Assembly: GCF_021018895.1 (NCBI RefSeq)
Contig: NC_079385.1
Span: 231,759-295,758, forward strand
DNA: 64,000 nt
Direction of reading: 5' to 3'
From: Seriola aureovittata
Taxonomy: Eukaryota; Chordata; Actinopteri; Carangiformes; Carangidae
Positions 42,923 to 50,439 of the stretch are shown piece by piece. The translations under genes and the position numbers were made by a program. The stretch's first letter is position 1. Each line of letters starts with the position of its first letter. The notes under the pieces were generated by a model. That model made no database searches. It was not told the DNA's origin and worked only from the letters and a program-made list of their open reading frames with translations.

Positions 42923-42945
42923 AAAAAAAAAAAAAAAAAAAGAAA
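42923..42945 (+). promoter_or_regulatory. Poly(A) leader before the ATPase start
   Basis: A run of 19 A (42923-42941) then gaaaATG. See also 43634-43651. An unusual A-rich spacer directly before the start codon. Confidence 0.5.
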
Positions 42946-43635
42946 ATGTCACACCTCACTGTTACGGAGGAGATTGATTTTGATCCTAGACTCACTGTGC
43001 CTTTTTCATGTTTGGTTGTGGGACCCAGTGGATGTGGGAAAACTTATTTTGTAAAAAATGTACTGGAAAACCTCAATCATGTCATGGATGCTGTACCGGA
43101 AAACATTGTGTGGATTTATACTTCATTTCAACCTATGTATGCTGAACTGCAAAAGATGAATAAAAATATTAAATTTGTGGAAGGGCTACCTGATTCTTTT
43201 GAAGACTCGAACCTGTTTCCTCCCGACCAGAAGCATCTGATCATTTTGGACGACGTTATTTTTCAAGCCTCCGACCACCCTGAAGTGGTCAGACTTTTCA
43301 CCCAGTACAGACATCATAGAAAAATGAGCGTTATGATGCTGACCCAGAATGTATTTCACCGAGGCAAACACAGTCGTACCATTAGTCTGAACAGCAATTA
43401 TCTGGTGATGTTTAAAAACCCTCGGGACAAGTTACAGGTAAATATATTGGCTCATCAAATCTTCCCCTCACAAAAAGCCTTTTTCCTGGAAAGCTTTGAA
43501 GACGCCACCAGAGACCCCCATGGTTATTTAATCGTCGACCTCACACCCTCCTGCCCAGAACGGTACAGACTGAGGACGGGCATACTTCCTCACCAGTGGC
43601 CGACCGTCTACGTTCCCAAAACGAAGTCTGCGTAA
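42946..43635 (+). CDS. Genome-packaging ATPase (A32/FtsK-HerA type)
   Basis: 229 codons. Walker A is VVGPSGCGKTYF (about residues 24-35), Walker B HLIILDDVIF (about 100-109), followed by a QYRHHRKMSVMMLTQN segment fitting the sensor/arginine-finger region. Length and motifs match the Polinton packaging ATPase, which pumps DNA into the capsid. The frame is intact. The neighbouring genes are PolB upstream and a small basic/hydrophobic protein downstream, with only poly(A) in between. Confidence 0.93.
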   Translation: MSHLTVTEEIDFDPRLTVPFSCLVVGPSGCGKTYFVKNVLENLNHVMDAVPENIVWIYTSFQPMYAELQKMNKNIKFVEGLPDSFEDSNLFPPDQKHLIILDDVIFQASDHPEVVRLFTQYRHHRKMSVMMLTQNVFHRGKHSRTISLNSNYLVMFKNPRDKLQVNILAHQIFPSQKAFFLESFEDATRDPHGYLIVDLTPSCPERYRLRTGILPHQWPTVYVPKTKSA

Positions 43636-43650
43636 AAAAAAAAAAAAAAA
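43634..43650 (+). promoter_or_regulatory. Poly(A) spacer between the ATPase stop and next ATG
   Basis: The TAA stop itself begins an 18-A run that ends in the A of the next ATG (43651). No other sequence separates the two genes. Confidence 0.5.
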
Positions 43651-43992
43651 ATGTCGGACCGTATAAAAAGGAACGCTCCCTTACTACAAGCTCTGTACCA
43701 GGCCACGCCTCAGAAACAACGAGACATTCTCACCCACTGCTCCCCTGATTTTCTCAAAGCTCTGTGCGAGATTGCCTTAAATGTCTTGAAAGGGAACATT
43801 CCTCTATCTCCTTCTCAATACAAAAAACTAAAGAGGCAGAAGAAAATTATCAGACTGCTGGCGGATAAAAACACCGGTTTAAAACGCAAACAGCTGGCTC
43901 TAAAGAAACAGTCGGGCGGCTTTCTTTTACCGCTGCTTTCGGCCGTCGTGCCCATCATCGGTAACCTTCTAGGGGGACTCGCTAGTAGATGA
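43651..43992 (+). CDS. Small basic protein with hydrophobic C-terminus (putative minor virion protein)
   Basis: 113 codons from ATG. The first 90 residues are helical and Lys-rich (KKLKRQKKIIRLL). The C-terminus (about 91-113) is a Gly-containing hydrophobic segment, FLLPLLSAVVPIIGNLLGG, which could insert in or disrupt a membrane. A small ORF of this type follows the ATPase in related Maverick elements; its function is not established. The next ATG begins 5 bp after the stop, suggesting co-expression. A membrane-active entry or assembly role is inference only. Confidence 0.7.
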   Translation: MSDRIKRNAPLLQALYQATPQKQRDILTHCSPDFLKALCEIALNVLKGNIPLSPSQYKKLKRQKKIIRLLADKNTGLKRKQLALKKQSGGFLLPLLSAVVPIIGNLLGGLASR

Positions 43993-43996
43993 TAAA

Positions 43997-44428
43997 ATGT
44001 CTCTGAGGACGACCCAGAAAATGTTTCTCGTCTCACCGCAGCAGCTGAGCCGTCTGACTCGACCGGAGCCGTCCATCAGACAAACGGCAGAAGACGATTT
44101 GGATGCGAAAATGAGAGCGATATTAAATGAACCGGGATTGAGTTCGGACGAAAAAGTTAAGAAATACAACGCTCTGCTGCAGAGATATCTCACTCTGATT
44201 AAACAAGGCCAGAACGACGAGCCTCGAGTTACTTTGACTCTGCATCGTGACCGGTCGAGCGATGACGCGACAGCCGTTCAGGCTGAGCCTGAGCAGCGCG
44301 AGGTCCGAGACGTTTCCCAACCCGACCGGGAGGACTTGGATGAAACGGGCTACGATGTGGTCAAAAGCCTTCCCCAACGCAATCGCAAAAACGCAGAGTA
44401 CATCATGAAGAAAATTATCCAAAGGTGA
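43997..44428 (+). CDS. Small Maverick protein, unknown; possibly first half of a split gene
   Basis: 143 codons from ATG. Charged, with predicted helices around DDLDAKMRAIL and DEKVKKYNALLQRYLTLI, and an acidic/Arg middle. It ends KKIIQR at TGA. The next ORF (44445) is in the +1 frame, and its frame is open back across this stop. The two may be parts of one protein interrupted by a one-base indel, or could be joined by a shift at AGG-TGA-C. No enzymatic motif. Confidence 0.6.
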   Translation: MSLRTTQKMFLVSPQQLSRLTRPEPSIRQTAEDDLDAKMRAILNEPGLSSDEKVKKYNALLQRYLTLIKQGQNDEPRVTLTLHRDRSSDDATAVQAEPEQREVRDVSQPDREDLDETGYDVVKSLPQRNRKNAEYIMKKIIQR

Positions 44429-44444
44429 CGGTGGTTGGACTTCG

Positions 44445-44876
44445 ATGGGGGAGTTGGTTTATAAGGGCGAGGTTGTGAAAGGGTCTCATATGATCGATTT
44501 ATTTAAAAACCTTTCACTCTCTTATAAAAAGAAAACCCATACCCCGCCCCCTACAGGGTGGATGACTTTCTTGAGTACTCTGAGGGAACTCAACATCCCC
44601 TTATCCTCCGTGGGTAACCCTCGAGCTCGTGAACAATACCGCCGGCTAAGAACAAGCGGAGCTCAGGTCGGTTTTGAAGAAGAAGAAGAAGAAGAAGAAG
44701 AAGAGGAGTCTCCGGCGGCTGCTCGAGGCATACAGCGAGGGAGTAATAAAAAGAGAAAAACTCTATTATCCCCACATTGGATTACTCCTCAGGTAGAAGA
44801 ACAAGAACAAGAAAAAGAACTAGAGACTAAACAACGTAAAATAAAAATGTCGTCGCAGTGGATCAACTTCTCCTAA
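44445..44876 (+). CDS. Small Maverick protein with poly-Glu tract; possibly second half of a split gene
   Basis: 143 codons from ATG, but the frame is open further upstream (to about 44421). The first 60 residues look globular (SHMIDLFKNLSLSYKK, TGWMTFLSTLREL). A GAA microsatellite (about 44676-44705) then encodes about 11 Glu, followed by a Lys/Arg-rich segment and a Glu/Gln helix. No known domain. Last gene of the rightward block; a poly(A) signal follows at 44921. Confidence 0.6.
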   Translation: MGELVYKGEVVKGSHMIDLFKNLSLSYKKKTHTPPPTGWMTFLSTLRELNIPLSSVGNPRAREQYRRLRTSGAQVGFEEEEEEEEEEESPAAARGIQRGSNKKRKTLLSPHWITPQVEEQEQEKELETKQRKIKMSSQWINFS

Positions 44877-44920
44877 CAAACATTAGTAAGAAACGAATCA
44901 TATTTTTTCTGTCTTTTCTC

Positions 44921-44926
44921 AATAAA
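44921..44926 (+). terminator. Poly(A) signal AATAAA, rightward block
   Basis: AATAAA lies 45 bp after the last rightward stop, in the gap between convergent gene blocks. Confidence 0.7.
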
Positions 44927-44963
44927 GTCTTTATTTACTTCATTTTGAGTCTACGATACATTT

Positions 44964-44969
44964 TTTATT
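44964..44969 (-). terminator. Poly(A) signal AATAAA, leftward block
   Basis: TTTATT on the plus strand, 75 bp beyond the protease stop. Together with 44921 it forms a compact bidirectional terminator. Confidence 0.65.
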
Positions 44970-45043
44970 GAATAATACTACAATACTACGTAGGAATAAA
45001 AACAACAAAAAAAAAAAAACAAAAACAAAAAAACATAAGGGTG

Positions 45044-45586
45044 TCACAAGTTGTAGCAATCTTTAAACATTTGTAAAGAGCAAGTAGTATGGTTAAAAGA
45101 TGCTGAGCTACAGTTTCTGATACAACGTTGATATTTTTTCACAAAGTTGGTAACCTCTAGGTCATTTTTTACTGCATCGTCGTTATACAGAGACAATACT
45201 TGTTCAAAAGATAAACCGCAGGCCCTATGACAGAGATAATAAACGCAGTGCTGACCGCAGGCGGTGGACAAGGGTTGTTGAAACTGACGATCGTGGTACA
45301 GTATCTTTTTAGAACGGTTTTCCAAAAACTGTAAGATGCTCGAGGGATAATGATCAAAGTCCGGAGGAAATCCGTAAGAGTCAAAAAAAGTGGCTACGCC
45401 GTCCTCTTCCAGAGTCAGAGATAACCAATGCTCTCCGGGCATATGCGTGGGGTGGGTGTTGACGATAAAGTAAGCCGGGGCTCTGAACGAAGGACTCAGC
45501 AACGGCAGCTGGTCGGAAGCCCACACGCCGCAAAATACATTTCCTAACAAACGATGCAAGAGATTTTCCAGTTGATGGTTATCCAT
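45044..45586 (-). CDS. Adenain-like cysteine protease (Ulp1 fold)
   Basis: 180 codons from ATG at 45586. The catalytic set is visible: H53 in GEHWLSL, D69 in FFDSYGF, Q103 in QQPLSTAC and C110 in STACGQHC. Spacing Q103-C110 equals that of adenovirus adenain. Length is close to family norm (about 200). It is expected to mature capsid and core precursors during virion assembly. It is the last gene of the leftward block, 15 bp downstream of the major capsid gene. Confidence 0.93.
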   Translation of the reverse strand: MDNHQLENLLHRLLGNVFCGVWASDQLPLLSPSFRAPAYFIVNTHPTHMPGEHWLSLTLEEDGVATFFDSYGFPPDFDHYPSSILQFLENRSKKILYHDRQFQQPLSTACGQHCVYYLCHRACGLSFEQVLSLYNDDAVKNDLEVTNFVKKYQRCIRNCSSASFNHTTCSLQMFKDCYNL

Positions 45587-45601
45587 TTTAATTATTCCGT
45601 C

Positions 45602-46909
45602 TTAATAATAATCCACCAAGACTTGTCTTTTAGAGTTGATCTCCAGAATGGAGTCGTAACAAGCGTAGACGATCAGAGTGGTGGTATGTGGTAGCGGTAC
45701 TCTGAATCTCATCTCCAGTCTTAAATTCCCATTGTGTACGGGGGACAGAGCGTCGTTGTCTTCCCCCGGGTTGAGATTAAACACAAACAGAGAGTACCCC
45801 GCGTTAAATTCTTCGCGGTTGATGCTCAGAGGTAAATCTTTCAGATGTCTCCCCGTGGCGATAAACATGTTGTAAAACTCTCTGACCGAAATCCCGTGGT
45901 TAAACTGGGGCTGGAAAGCCTTAGCCGGAACCTGTCTGCCGTCCTGACAGAGGGCCAGATATTCCACATCGTTGTGGAGAAAATTGAAGGGTGACAGGTC
46001 TCTTCTCCCCGTGAAGGCTTCGTGGTTTACCATACCCAAAACCACGTATTTGGGTATAGCTCCCAGAAAGAGATTCTCCTGGTTACATATCCTGGAATTC
46101 TGCGGGATGGAGTAGGTTTTCACATTAACGCGCGACAAGGGGTAGAGCGCGTTCCCCCTCAATAAAGCCGTCGCGTGACCTAAGCGCACGGCGGGTGAAA
46201 CGGTGACTTTTTTGACAAACAGAGAGGCCCCTAATATTCTCAAACGGAAAGCGGAGTCGCGGGCTCCCATGAGGCTGAAGGCGTCGCTGGTGCGGGTCAG
46301 TTTAACTCTCATATCTACCGAATTCAAAAGGAGCCTCTCACAGAAAAATACATCCCCGTGGAGAGGACCCAGCAGGTGTACTTCTCTGGAATTGGCGGTA
46401 AAGGCGGCTCTCTTATTTAATCCTCTGTTAGGACCATTATTGGTTACGATGGAGTCTAAGGCTCCTGTCGTATCTTTAAAAAATAGCCCTGCGGAGAATT
46501 GACTCCCCAGCGTGTCACCAGAAAAGTTGAGCAGAGTTTCGATCATGGCTCTGTAGGGGTGCGTGGCGCTAGACTGAGAGATCAATCGATCCCCCAGAGT
46601 AACGTCGCACTGGCTGAAGATTGTATTCAGAGGGTAATTGATGAGACCCACCGCCGCATCATTTGGTAGGTCGGTACCGTCGGCGGCGGTAATTTTTACG
46701 CGAAGATGCAACAACGTATCATTCAGGTCCAGATACTTTTCTCCATCTCCGGGGATAAAGAACTCGATGGGGCCTCCGTCTGTGATGGCGGACAGAGGTA
46801 AAATTTCTGTGTAAACCTTGTTTTCGACAGACAACTGCGTCATGGGGGCTGAAAATAAATCCAGTTCAGCCAAGGTACACTCGGGCGATTTCTGATGTAA
46901 AAGAGCCAT
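45602..46909 (-). CDS. Major capsid protein (double jelly-roll type)
   Basis: 435 codons from ATG at 46909. The N-terminus (AELDLFSAPMTQLSVENK) and beta-rich body with segments such as GPIEFFIPGDGEKYLDL fit Polinton/adintovirus major capsid proteins. Assignment rests on position beside the protease and on overall resemblance; no catalytic motif is expected. The frame is intact. Trimers would build the icosahedral shell. The leader before the ATG is very A-rich (46910-46944, minus strand). Confidence 0.82.
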   Translation of the reverse strand: MALLHQKSPECTLAELDLFSAPMTQLSVENKVYTEILPLSAITDGGPIEFFIPGDGEKYLDLNDTLLHLRVKITAADGTDLPNDAAVGLINYPLNTIFSQCDVTLGDRLISQSSATHPYRAMIETLLNFSGDTLGSQFSAGLFFKDTTGALDSIVTNNGPNRGLNKRAAFTANSREVHLLGPLHGDVFFCERLLLNSVDMRVKLTRTSDAFSLMGARDSAFRLRILGASLFVKKVTVSPAVRLGHATALLRGNALYPLSRVNVKTYSIPQNSRICNQENLFLGAIPKYVVLGMVNHEAFTGRRDLSPFNFLHNDVEYLALCQDGRQVPAKAFQPQFNHGISVREFYNMFIATGRHLKDLPLSINREEFNAGYSLFVFNLNPGEDNDALSPVHNGNLRLEMRFRVPLPHTTTLIVYACYDSILEINSKRQVLVDYY

Positions 46910-46944
46910 GTTGTTTTTGTTTGTTTCTTTATTTTCTTTATTTT

Positions 46945-47382
46945 TTAAAAGATATCCAAGCTCCGTGCAGACTTCCTCCCTTTAGGCTTGCGTTTGCCGA
47001 CTGATTTCCTCTTTGGAACGTCACGACGTTTTTTAGATGTTGTGAGCACACGCTCCCCCGGCGGTCTCCTCCTCGATCTGCGCGATAAGATCATAATCCC
47101 CCCGGATCCCTCTTGAGCATTGTTATTCATCGCATTCCCCACCGTACGGCTTATCACGTCGGAGGCGATGTTAGAGGCGGCCGATTTAAGGTGAGGTTTA
47201 GCGATAGCAAAACCTTTTCTCAGCAGAGGGGATACGAAACGAAACAATTTCGAGAATATAGAACCTATGCCTCGGCCGTACATGACCGGTGCTCCATAAA
47301 AACCGGGTAGAGCGCCCCCTACTTGACTTTCATAATAACCCACAAAGCGATGAGGATCCTCTCTCAGACGTATGTGAGCCAT
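46945..47382 (-). CDS. Basic minor virion protein (adenovirus pVI/pX-like composition)
   Basis: 145 codons from ATG at 47382. The N-terminal half is Gly/Tyr-rich with an amphipathic stretch (GIGSIFSKLFRFVSPLLRKG, about residues 38-57). A Gly-Gly region (EGSGGIMILS) comes near 92-101, and the last 40 residues are strongly basic (RRSRRRPPGER, KRKPKGRKS). This layout is like adenovirus minor capsid/core precursors processed by adenain: GSGG could be a cleavage region, and the basic tail would bind DNA. A short A-rich leader lies before the ATG. Between capsid genes on both sides. Confidence 0.75.
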   Translation of the reverse strand: MAHIRLREDPHRFVGYYESQVGGALPGFYGAPVMYGRGIGSIFSKLFRFVSPLLRKGFAIAKPHLKSAASNIASDVISRTVGNAMNNNAQEGSGGIMILSRRSRRRPPGERVLTTSKKRRDVPKRKSVGKRKPKGRKSARSLDIF

Positions 47383-47395
47383 GTTTTATTTTTTT

Positions 47396-48231
47396 TCACA
47401 GAGGACGCTGAGAGGTAGCGGGTCTAAAATGTAATTTAACAACGGTTTTACCGAAGGTGAAATTGATGGGTGAGTTCTGATCCGATTTAAGCTCTACGTG
47501 AATGTTTTCAATGTGATTCTTTGCCACAGGCAGATAGTAGGCTGGGTTAAAATAGTGAGTGATGATGTCGCCGTAAGTTCCTTTTACGTCCACGATTCTC
47601 AGCAGAGGAGCGTAAGTGTCACCTACCAACTGATGCCGTACCACGTCACTATAACAGTAGAGATGATAAAACCCTGCTTTTATATCCGCCGGATAGGGTG
47701 ACAACTTCTCCTCGAAGGTGATCCATTCTCCGGGTTTTACCCCCATCATGTAAGCCAAGGGAGGTTGAAATCGCAGATGATACTTACCTCCCGCATGAAG
47801 CTCAAATCTTTTTTGAACGGCGCTATAGTTTAGGTGAATATCAGATCCTATTTTTTTAAGAAAGGCGTTCATCTCGTTCGCAAGTTGATTCACGTTAGAG
47901 TAATAGCCTCCTCTAATCTTTTGACGACGGATCTCCGTCTGCGTGTACAGGGGTCTCTCTCTCCGTTCAAAGTGGCCTGACTGTACGGGAAGGTTACGGA
48001 TCTCCGTCTGCGTGTCCTGGGGTGTCTCTCTCCATTCAAAGTGGCCTGTCTCTACGGGAACGTTAAACCAGGTGTGAGGGTATGAAATCTCGGTCAGAGC
48101 CACCTGCCAAGGGCCCTCTAAATCAATATGTTGGGCTAAATCCACGTGGAAACTGGATTATTTTTAAATACCCCGAGGCTGGCGTTGGAGGGAAGGGTGA
48201 TGTAAAACCCCTCACTCAGACGCTGATCCAT
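47396..48231 (-). pseudogene. Penton-like minor capsid protein, frameshifted near its start
   Basis: The main frame (47396-48145, 249 codons) has no ATG; its first open codon is GTG inside a region that reads on as protein. An ATG at 48231 opens a frame of about 27 codons (MDQRLSEGFYITLPSN...) that hits a stop about 85 bp later, exactly where the main frame takes over one base out of phase. A TATA box sits 43 bp before this ATG. I conclude the real start is 48231 and that a single-base indel near 48145-48160 breaks the gene, unless it is a sequence error. The body (LEGPWQVALTEISYPHTW) resembles the single-jelly-roll minor capsid protein. A 69-bp in-frame tandem duplication (offset 47931/48000) adds 23 residues. 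Confidence 0.78.
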
Positions 48232-48273
48232 GGTGTTGCTGCAGAATGAAGGCCCCGGCCTCGACGCGCGCAG

Positions 48274-48281
48274 CTTTTATA
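48274..48281 (-). promoter_or_regulatory. TATA box for the capsid gene block
   Basis: The minus strand reads TGTATAAAAGCTGCG, overlapping the end of the integrase gene and lying 43 bp before the ATG at 48231. Likely late promoter for the structural genes to the left. Confidence 0.7.
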
Positions 48282-49365
48282 CATCCTTCAGCTCCGAGGC
48301 CTTGACCCAGCTGTTGAATTTCTCGGGCCAGTTTTTCCAGCGTACAAAAACCTGTTTTTCACCCCTGACGGTGCGCCGCTTCAGAATTTCTTCCACTCCG
48401 TACAGTCTGTCTTTAGCCATTTTTACTTTCTGTAGCTCCGCCTCGTAAAACGAGCCCTGTATAGGTTCTCCGTCATAATCTTGGAGCCTGTATACGGGGG
48501 GAGAACGAGGAATGCTGTCGGAGACTGTAAACACTTCGTCCGTAAAACTCTGCTCATATTTTTTATCAAACACGCCTCTCAGCTTGGATATTCTGACAAA
48601 ATCCCCCTTCTTGAACTTCATCTTTACCTTGTCCGTGTGCCGGGAGGGAAACGTACCGTACAGGTTTTGAAACACTTGGTAGGCGTTCTCAGAGGTCACC
48701 TGCATAGGCGTCATTTTTATACTTTTGTGATAGCTGTGGTTATAGCTTTTCACCAGATCTTGTAAGACGTTGAGGTATCGTCGGGTGTTGTTGGCCGTAA
48801 AATATCTCCACATTCTAGTTTTTAAAGTACGATTAAATCTTTCAATCACCGAGGCCTTCAGGTCACTGGCTGTGGCAAAATGAACTATACTGTGTTTCTT
48901 CATCAAAACCTCAAACTTCTTGTTAAAAAATTCTTTACCGGCATCCGTTTGCAGTTTTTCTGGTTTCTGACTGTCTTTGAAGACCGATTCAAAAGCCGTC
49001 ACCACCTCGTCGGCTGTTTTTTTCTTCAGAGCACGTACGTAAGCCTTTTTTGAAAATACATCTATGACCGTTAATAAATACTTGAACCCGTCGTTATGTT
49101 CCTCCAAGGCTTGCATGTCACAGAGGTCGGCTTGAAATTGGTTTAAAGGCCTAGGTACAAAAACTCTGTTTCTGGTAAAATGTGTTCTGGCTGGTTTGTG
49201 CAGAGTGTAAGCGTCCTGCTCCGATAAAAAATCGGTGACGGTTTCGAGCTTGACTTTCTCACCCCTTTCATCATGCACACTCCTGCGGAGTCGTTCTACT
49301 CCTCCGAAGCTACCTGGATGGGCTGGGTTGTAATACATTCTTTTCATGAGCTGTTTCTCAGCCAT
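48277..49365 (-). CDS. Retroviral-type integrase with chromodomain
   Basis: 362 codons from ATG at 49365; the open frame extends 12 codons further but begins at TTG. The core contains FQADLCDM (D80), LQTDAGKEF (D141) and ASVIERFNRT (E175), a DDE triad with close to canonical spacing. An SH3-like segment follows (KFKKGDFVRISK), then a C-terminal chromodomain (about 312-360: YGVEEILKRR...VFVRWKNW...SWVKASEL). Polinton integrases have this architecture. It joins the element ends to target DNA and leaves the 6-bp duplication seen here. The chromodomain may bias insertion to methylated chromatin. Confidence 0.94.
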   Translation of the reverse strand: MAEKQLMKRMYYNPAHPGSFGGVERLRRSVHDERGEKVKLETVTDFLSEQDAYTLHKPARTHFTRNRVFVPRPLNQFQADLCDMQALEEHNDGFKYLLTVIDVFSKKAYVRALKKKTADEVVTAFESVFKDSQKPEKLQTDAGKEFFNKKFEVLMKKHSIVHFATASDLKASVIERFNRTLKTRMWRYFTANNTRRYLNVLQDLVKSYNHSYHKSIKMTPMQVTSENAYQVFQNLYGTFPSRHTDKVKMKFKKGDFVRISKLRGVFDKKYEQSFTDEVFTVSDSIPRSPPVYRLQDYDGEPIQGSFYEAELQKVKMAKDRLYGVEEILKRRTVRGEKQVFVRWKNWPEKFNSWVKASELKDV

Positions 49366-49401
49366 CCTACCTTCTAAGACCTCCGAGGTTTTACTGAACA
49401 A

Positions 49402-49700
49402 TAATGACGCTGTGCGGCTTCTTTATTTTATTTTTTTTTATTGTTCGGAAACAGAGCATAACACAAGATGCAGTAATGTAAAATACAAAAAAAATCAAGT
49501 AACGGTTATCAAGGTAAAACTACACATACAATATGAAAAAATCAAGTAACGGTTATCAGGGTAAAACTACATACACAAGATGAAAAAACTAACTTTTTTT
49601 TTATCACTTTTTAAAGCTAGGTATAAAATCGAGTTACCAAAGTAGGTATGAATAACATTGTGTAATCTCCTCAATTCAATCATGGCAATTCATCATCAAG
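49402..49700. other. Intergenic gap with a 47-bp tandem duplication
   Basis: AT-rich, no ORF of note. The segment with tcaagtaacggttatc (about 49494 and 49541) is repeated with a 47-bp period and a third partial copy. It could be a control element between integrase and accessory genes. Confidence 0.55.
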
Positions 49701-50210
49701 CTAATGACCTTTCCAGTAGTCGGTTACCGATCGAAGTTGTCCAATTTTCACCACATCATCTCCGACCAGATTGTCGTACATTTCATGGATGGCATTGTTG
49801 ATCCACTTCTCCGCTTTCAACTCGTGTAAAAGAGTCTCTGCCACGCATCTAACCTTGTCGTCTTGAGCTCGGATGTTGCGAAGGGCGAGCAAACGTTGAA
49901 TAGCAGGAATGAACCGAGGGCTGCAGAGTAGCTTCATCAGCCCGTGAAAGTTGTCCCGGTAGAAATCTTCTTCGAGCACTTCCAGACACGGGTGTTCTCT
50001 CTGGCTAGGATGGTTGACGCTACACCCGAAGCAGTTTTCACGCCGGTACTTGTGAAGACTCAGGTTGAGCAGATGGAATACGGCTGACTTTACAGCGTTG
50101 ATGAACACCGACGACACCCAGCCGTCGATTTCAAGAGGAGGAGGAGCCGCTAGGTGGTTCACGCGGACCTGGAGAGTGATCCGGAGACGGAGATCGACTC
50201 CGGGGTTCAT
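49701..50210 (-). CDS. Maverick accessory protein with Cys/His cluster, unknown
   Basis: 169 codons from ATG at 50210. After a short N-terminus, a helical region (WVSSVFINAVKSAVFHLLNL) leads to CFGCSVNHPSQREHPC, a compact cluster of three Cys and two His that could bind zinc. A helical C-terminal half follows. No family is recognised with confidence. A second ATG-initiated frame (50131-50319, Ser/Pro-rich) overlaps its start and ends in a TCC-repeat, where slippage could join the two. A TATA-like motif (50374-50379) lies about 55 bp before 50319. Confidence 0.6.
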   Translation of the reverse strand: MNPGVDLRLRITLQVRVNHLAAPPPLEIDGWVSSVFINAVKSAVFHLLNLSLHKYRRENCFGCSVNHPSQREHPCLEVLEEDFYRDNFHGLMKLLCSPRFIPAIQRLLALRNIRAQDDKVRCVAETLLHELKAEKWINNAIHEMYDNLVGDDVVKIGQLRSVTDYWKGH

Positions 50211-50319
50211 CCTCGACCGTCTGTGGTGGGGAAGAGGGGGAGTAGGACGAAGAGGCCTCCGTACCCTGGGGCCCGTTCCTCCAGCAGGATAATAGACATT
50301 TTTGTTGGTAGCACCGCAT
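50131..50319 (-). CDS. Ser/Pro-rich overlapping ORF, possible N-terminus of the accessory gene
   Basis: 62 codons from ATG at 50319, rich in Ser, Pro and Glu (SYSPSSPPQTVEDEPRSRSP). It overlaps the 169-codon frame by 80 nt and stops within a run of TCC triplets. It may be the original N-terminal part separated by a microsatellite indel, or an independent small ORF. Confidence 0.4.
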   Translation of the reverse strand: MRCYQQKCLLSCWRNGPQGTEASSSYSPSSPPQTVEDEPRSRSPSPDHSPGPREPPSGSSSS

Positions 50320-50373
50320 CTTGTCAGAAGTGTTGATCGTCCGGAGGATATCGGAAAGTCTCTTGGCGCTCTC

Positions 50374-50379
50374 CTTATA
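50374..50379 (-). promoter_or_regulatory. TATA-like box for the accessory gene
   Basis: The minus strand reads ggaTATAAGgagagc between two leftward ORFs, about 55 bp before ATG 50319. Confidence 0.5.
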
Positions 50380-50439
50380 TCCTTGTAGAGGTACGGCTAA
50401 TAGGAAAAGGGGTGGGGTTGAGGGTGACGAAGGTGCAGT

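Noticed and set aside
42923..42945. Poly(A) runs as retrocopied mRNA tails
   Set aside because: No target duplications and the next gene starts within or directly after each run; they fit better as leaders or spacers, though origin is unproven.
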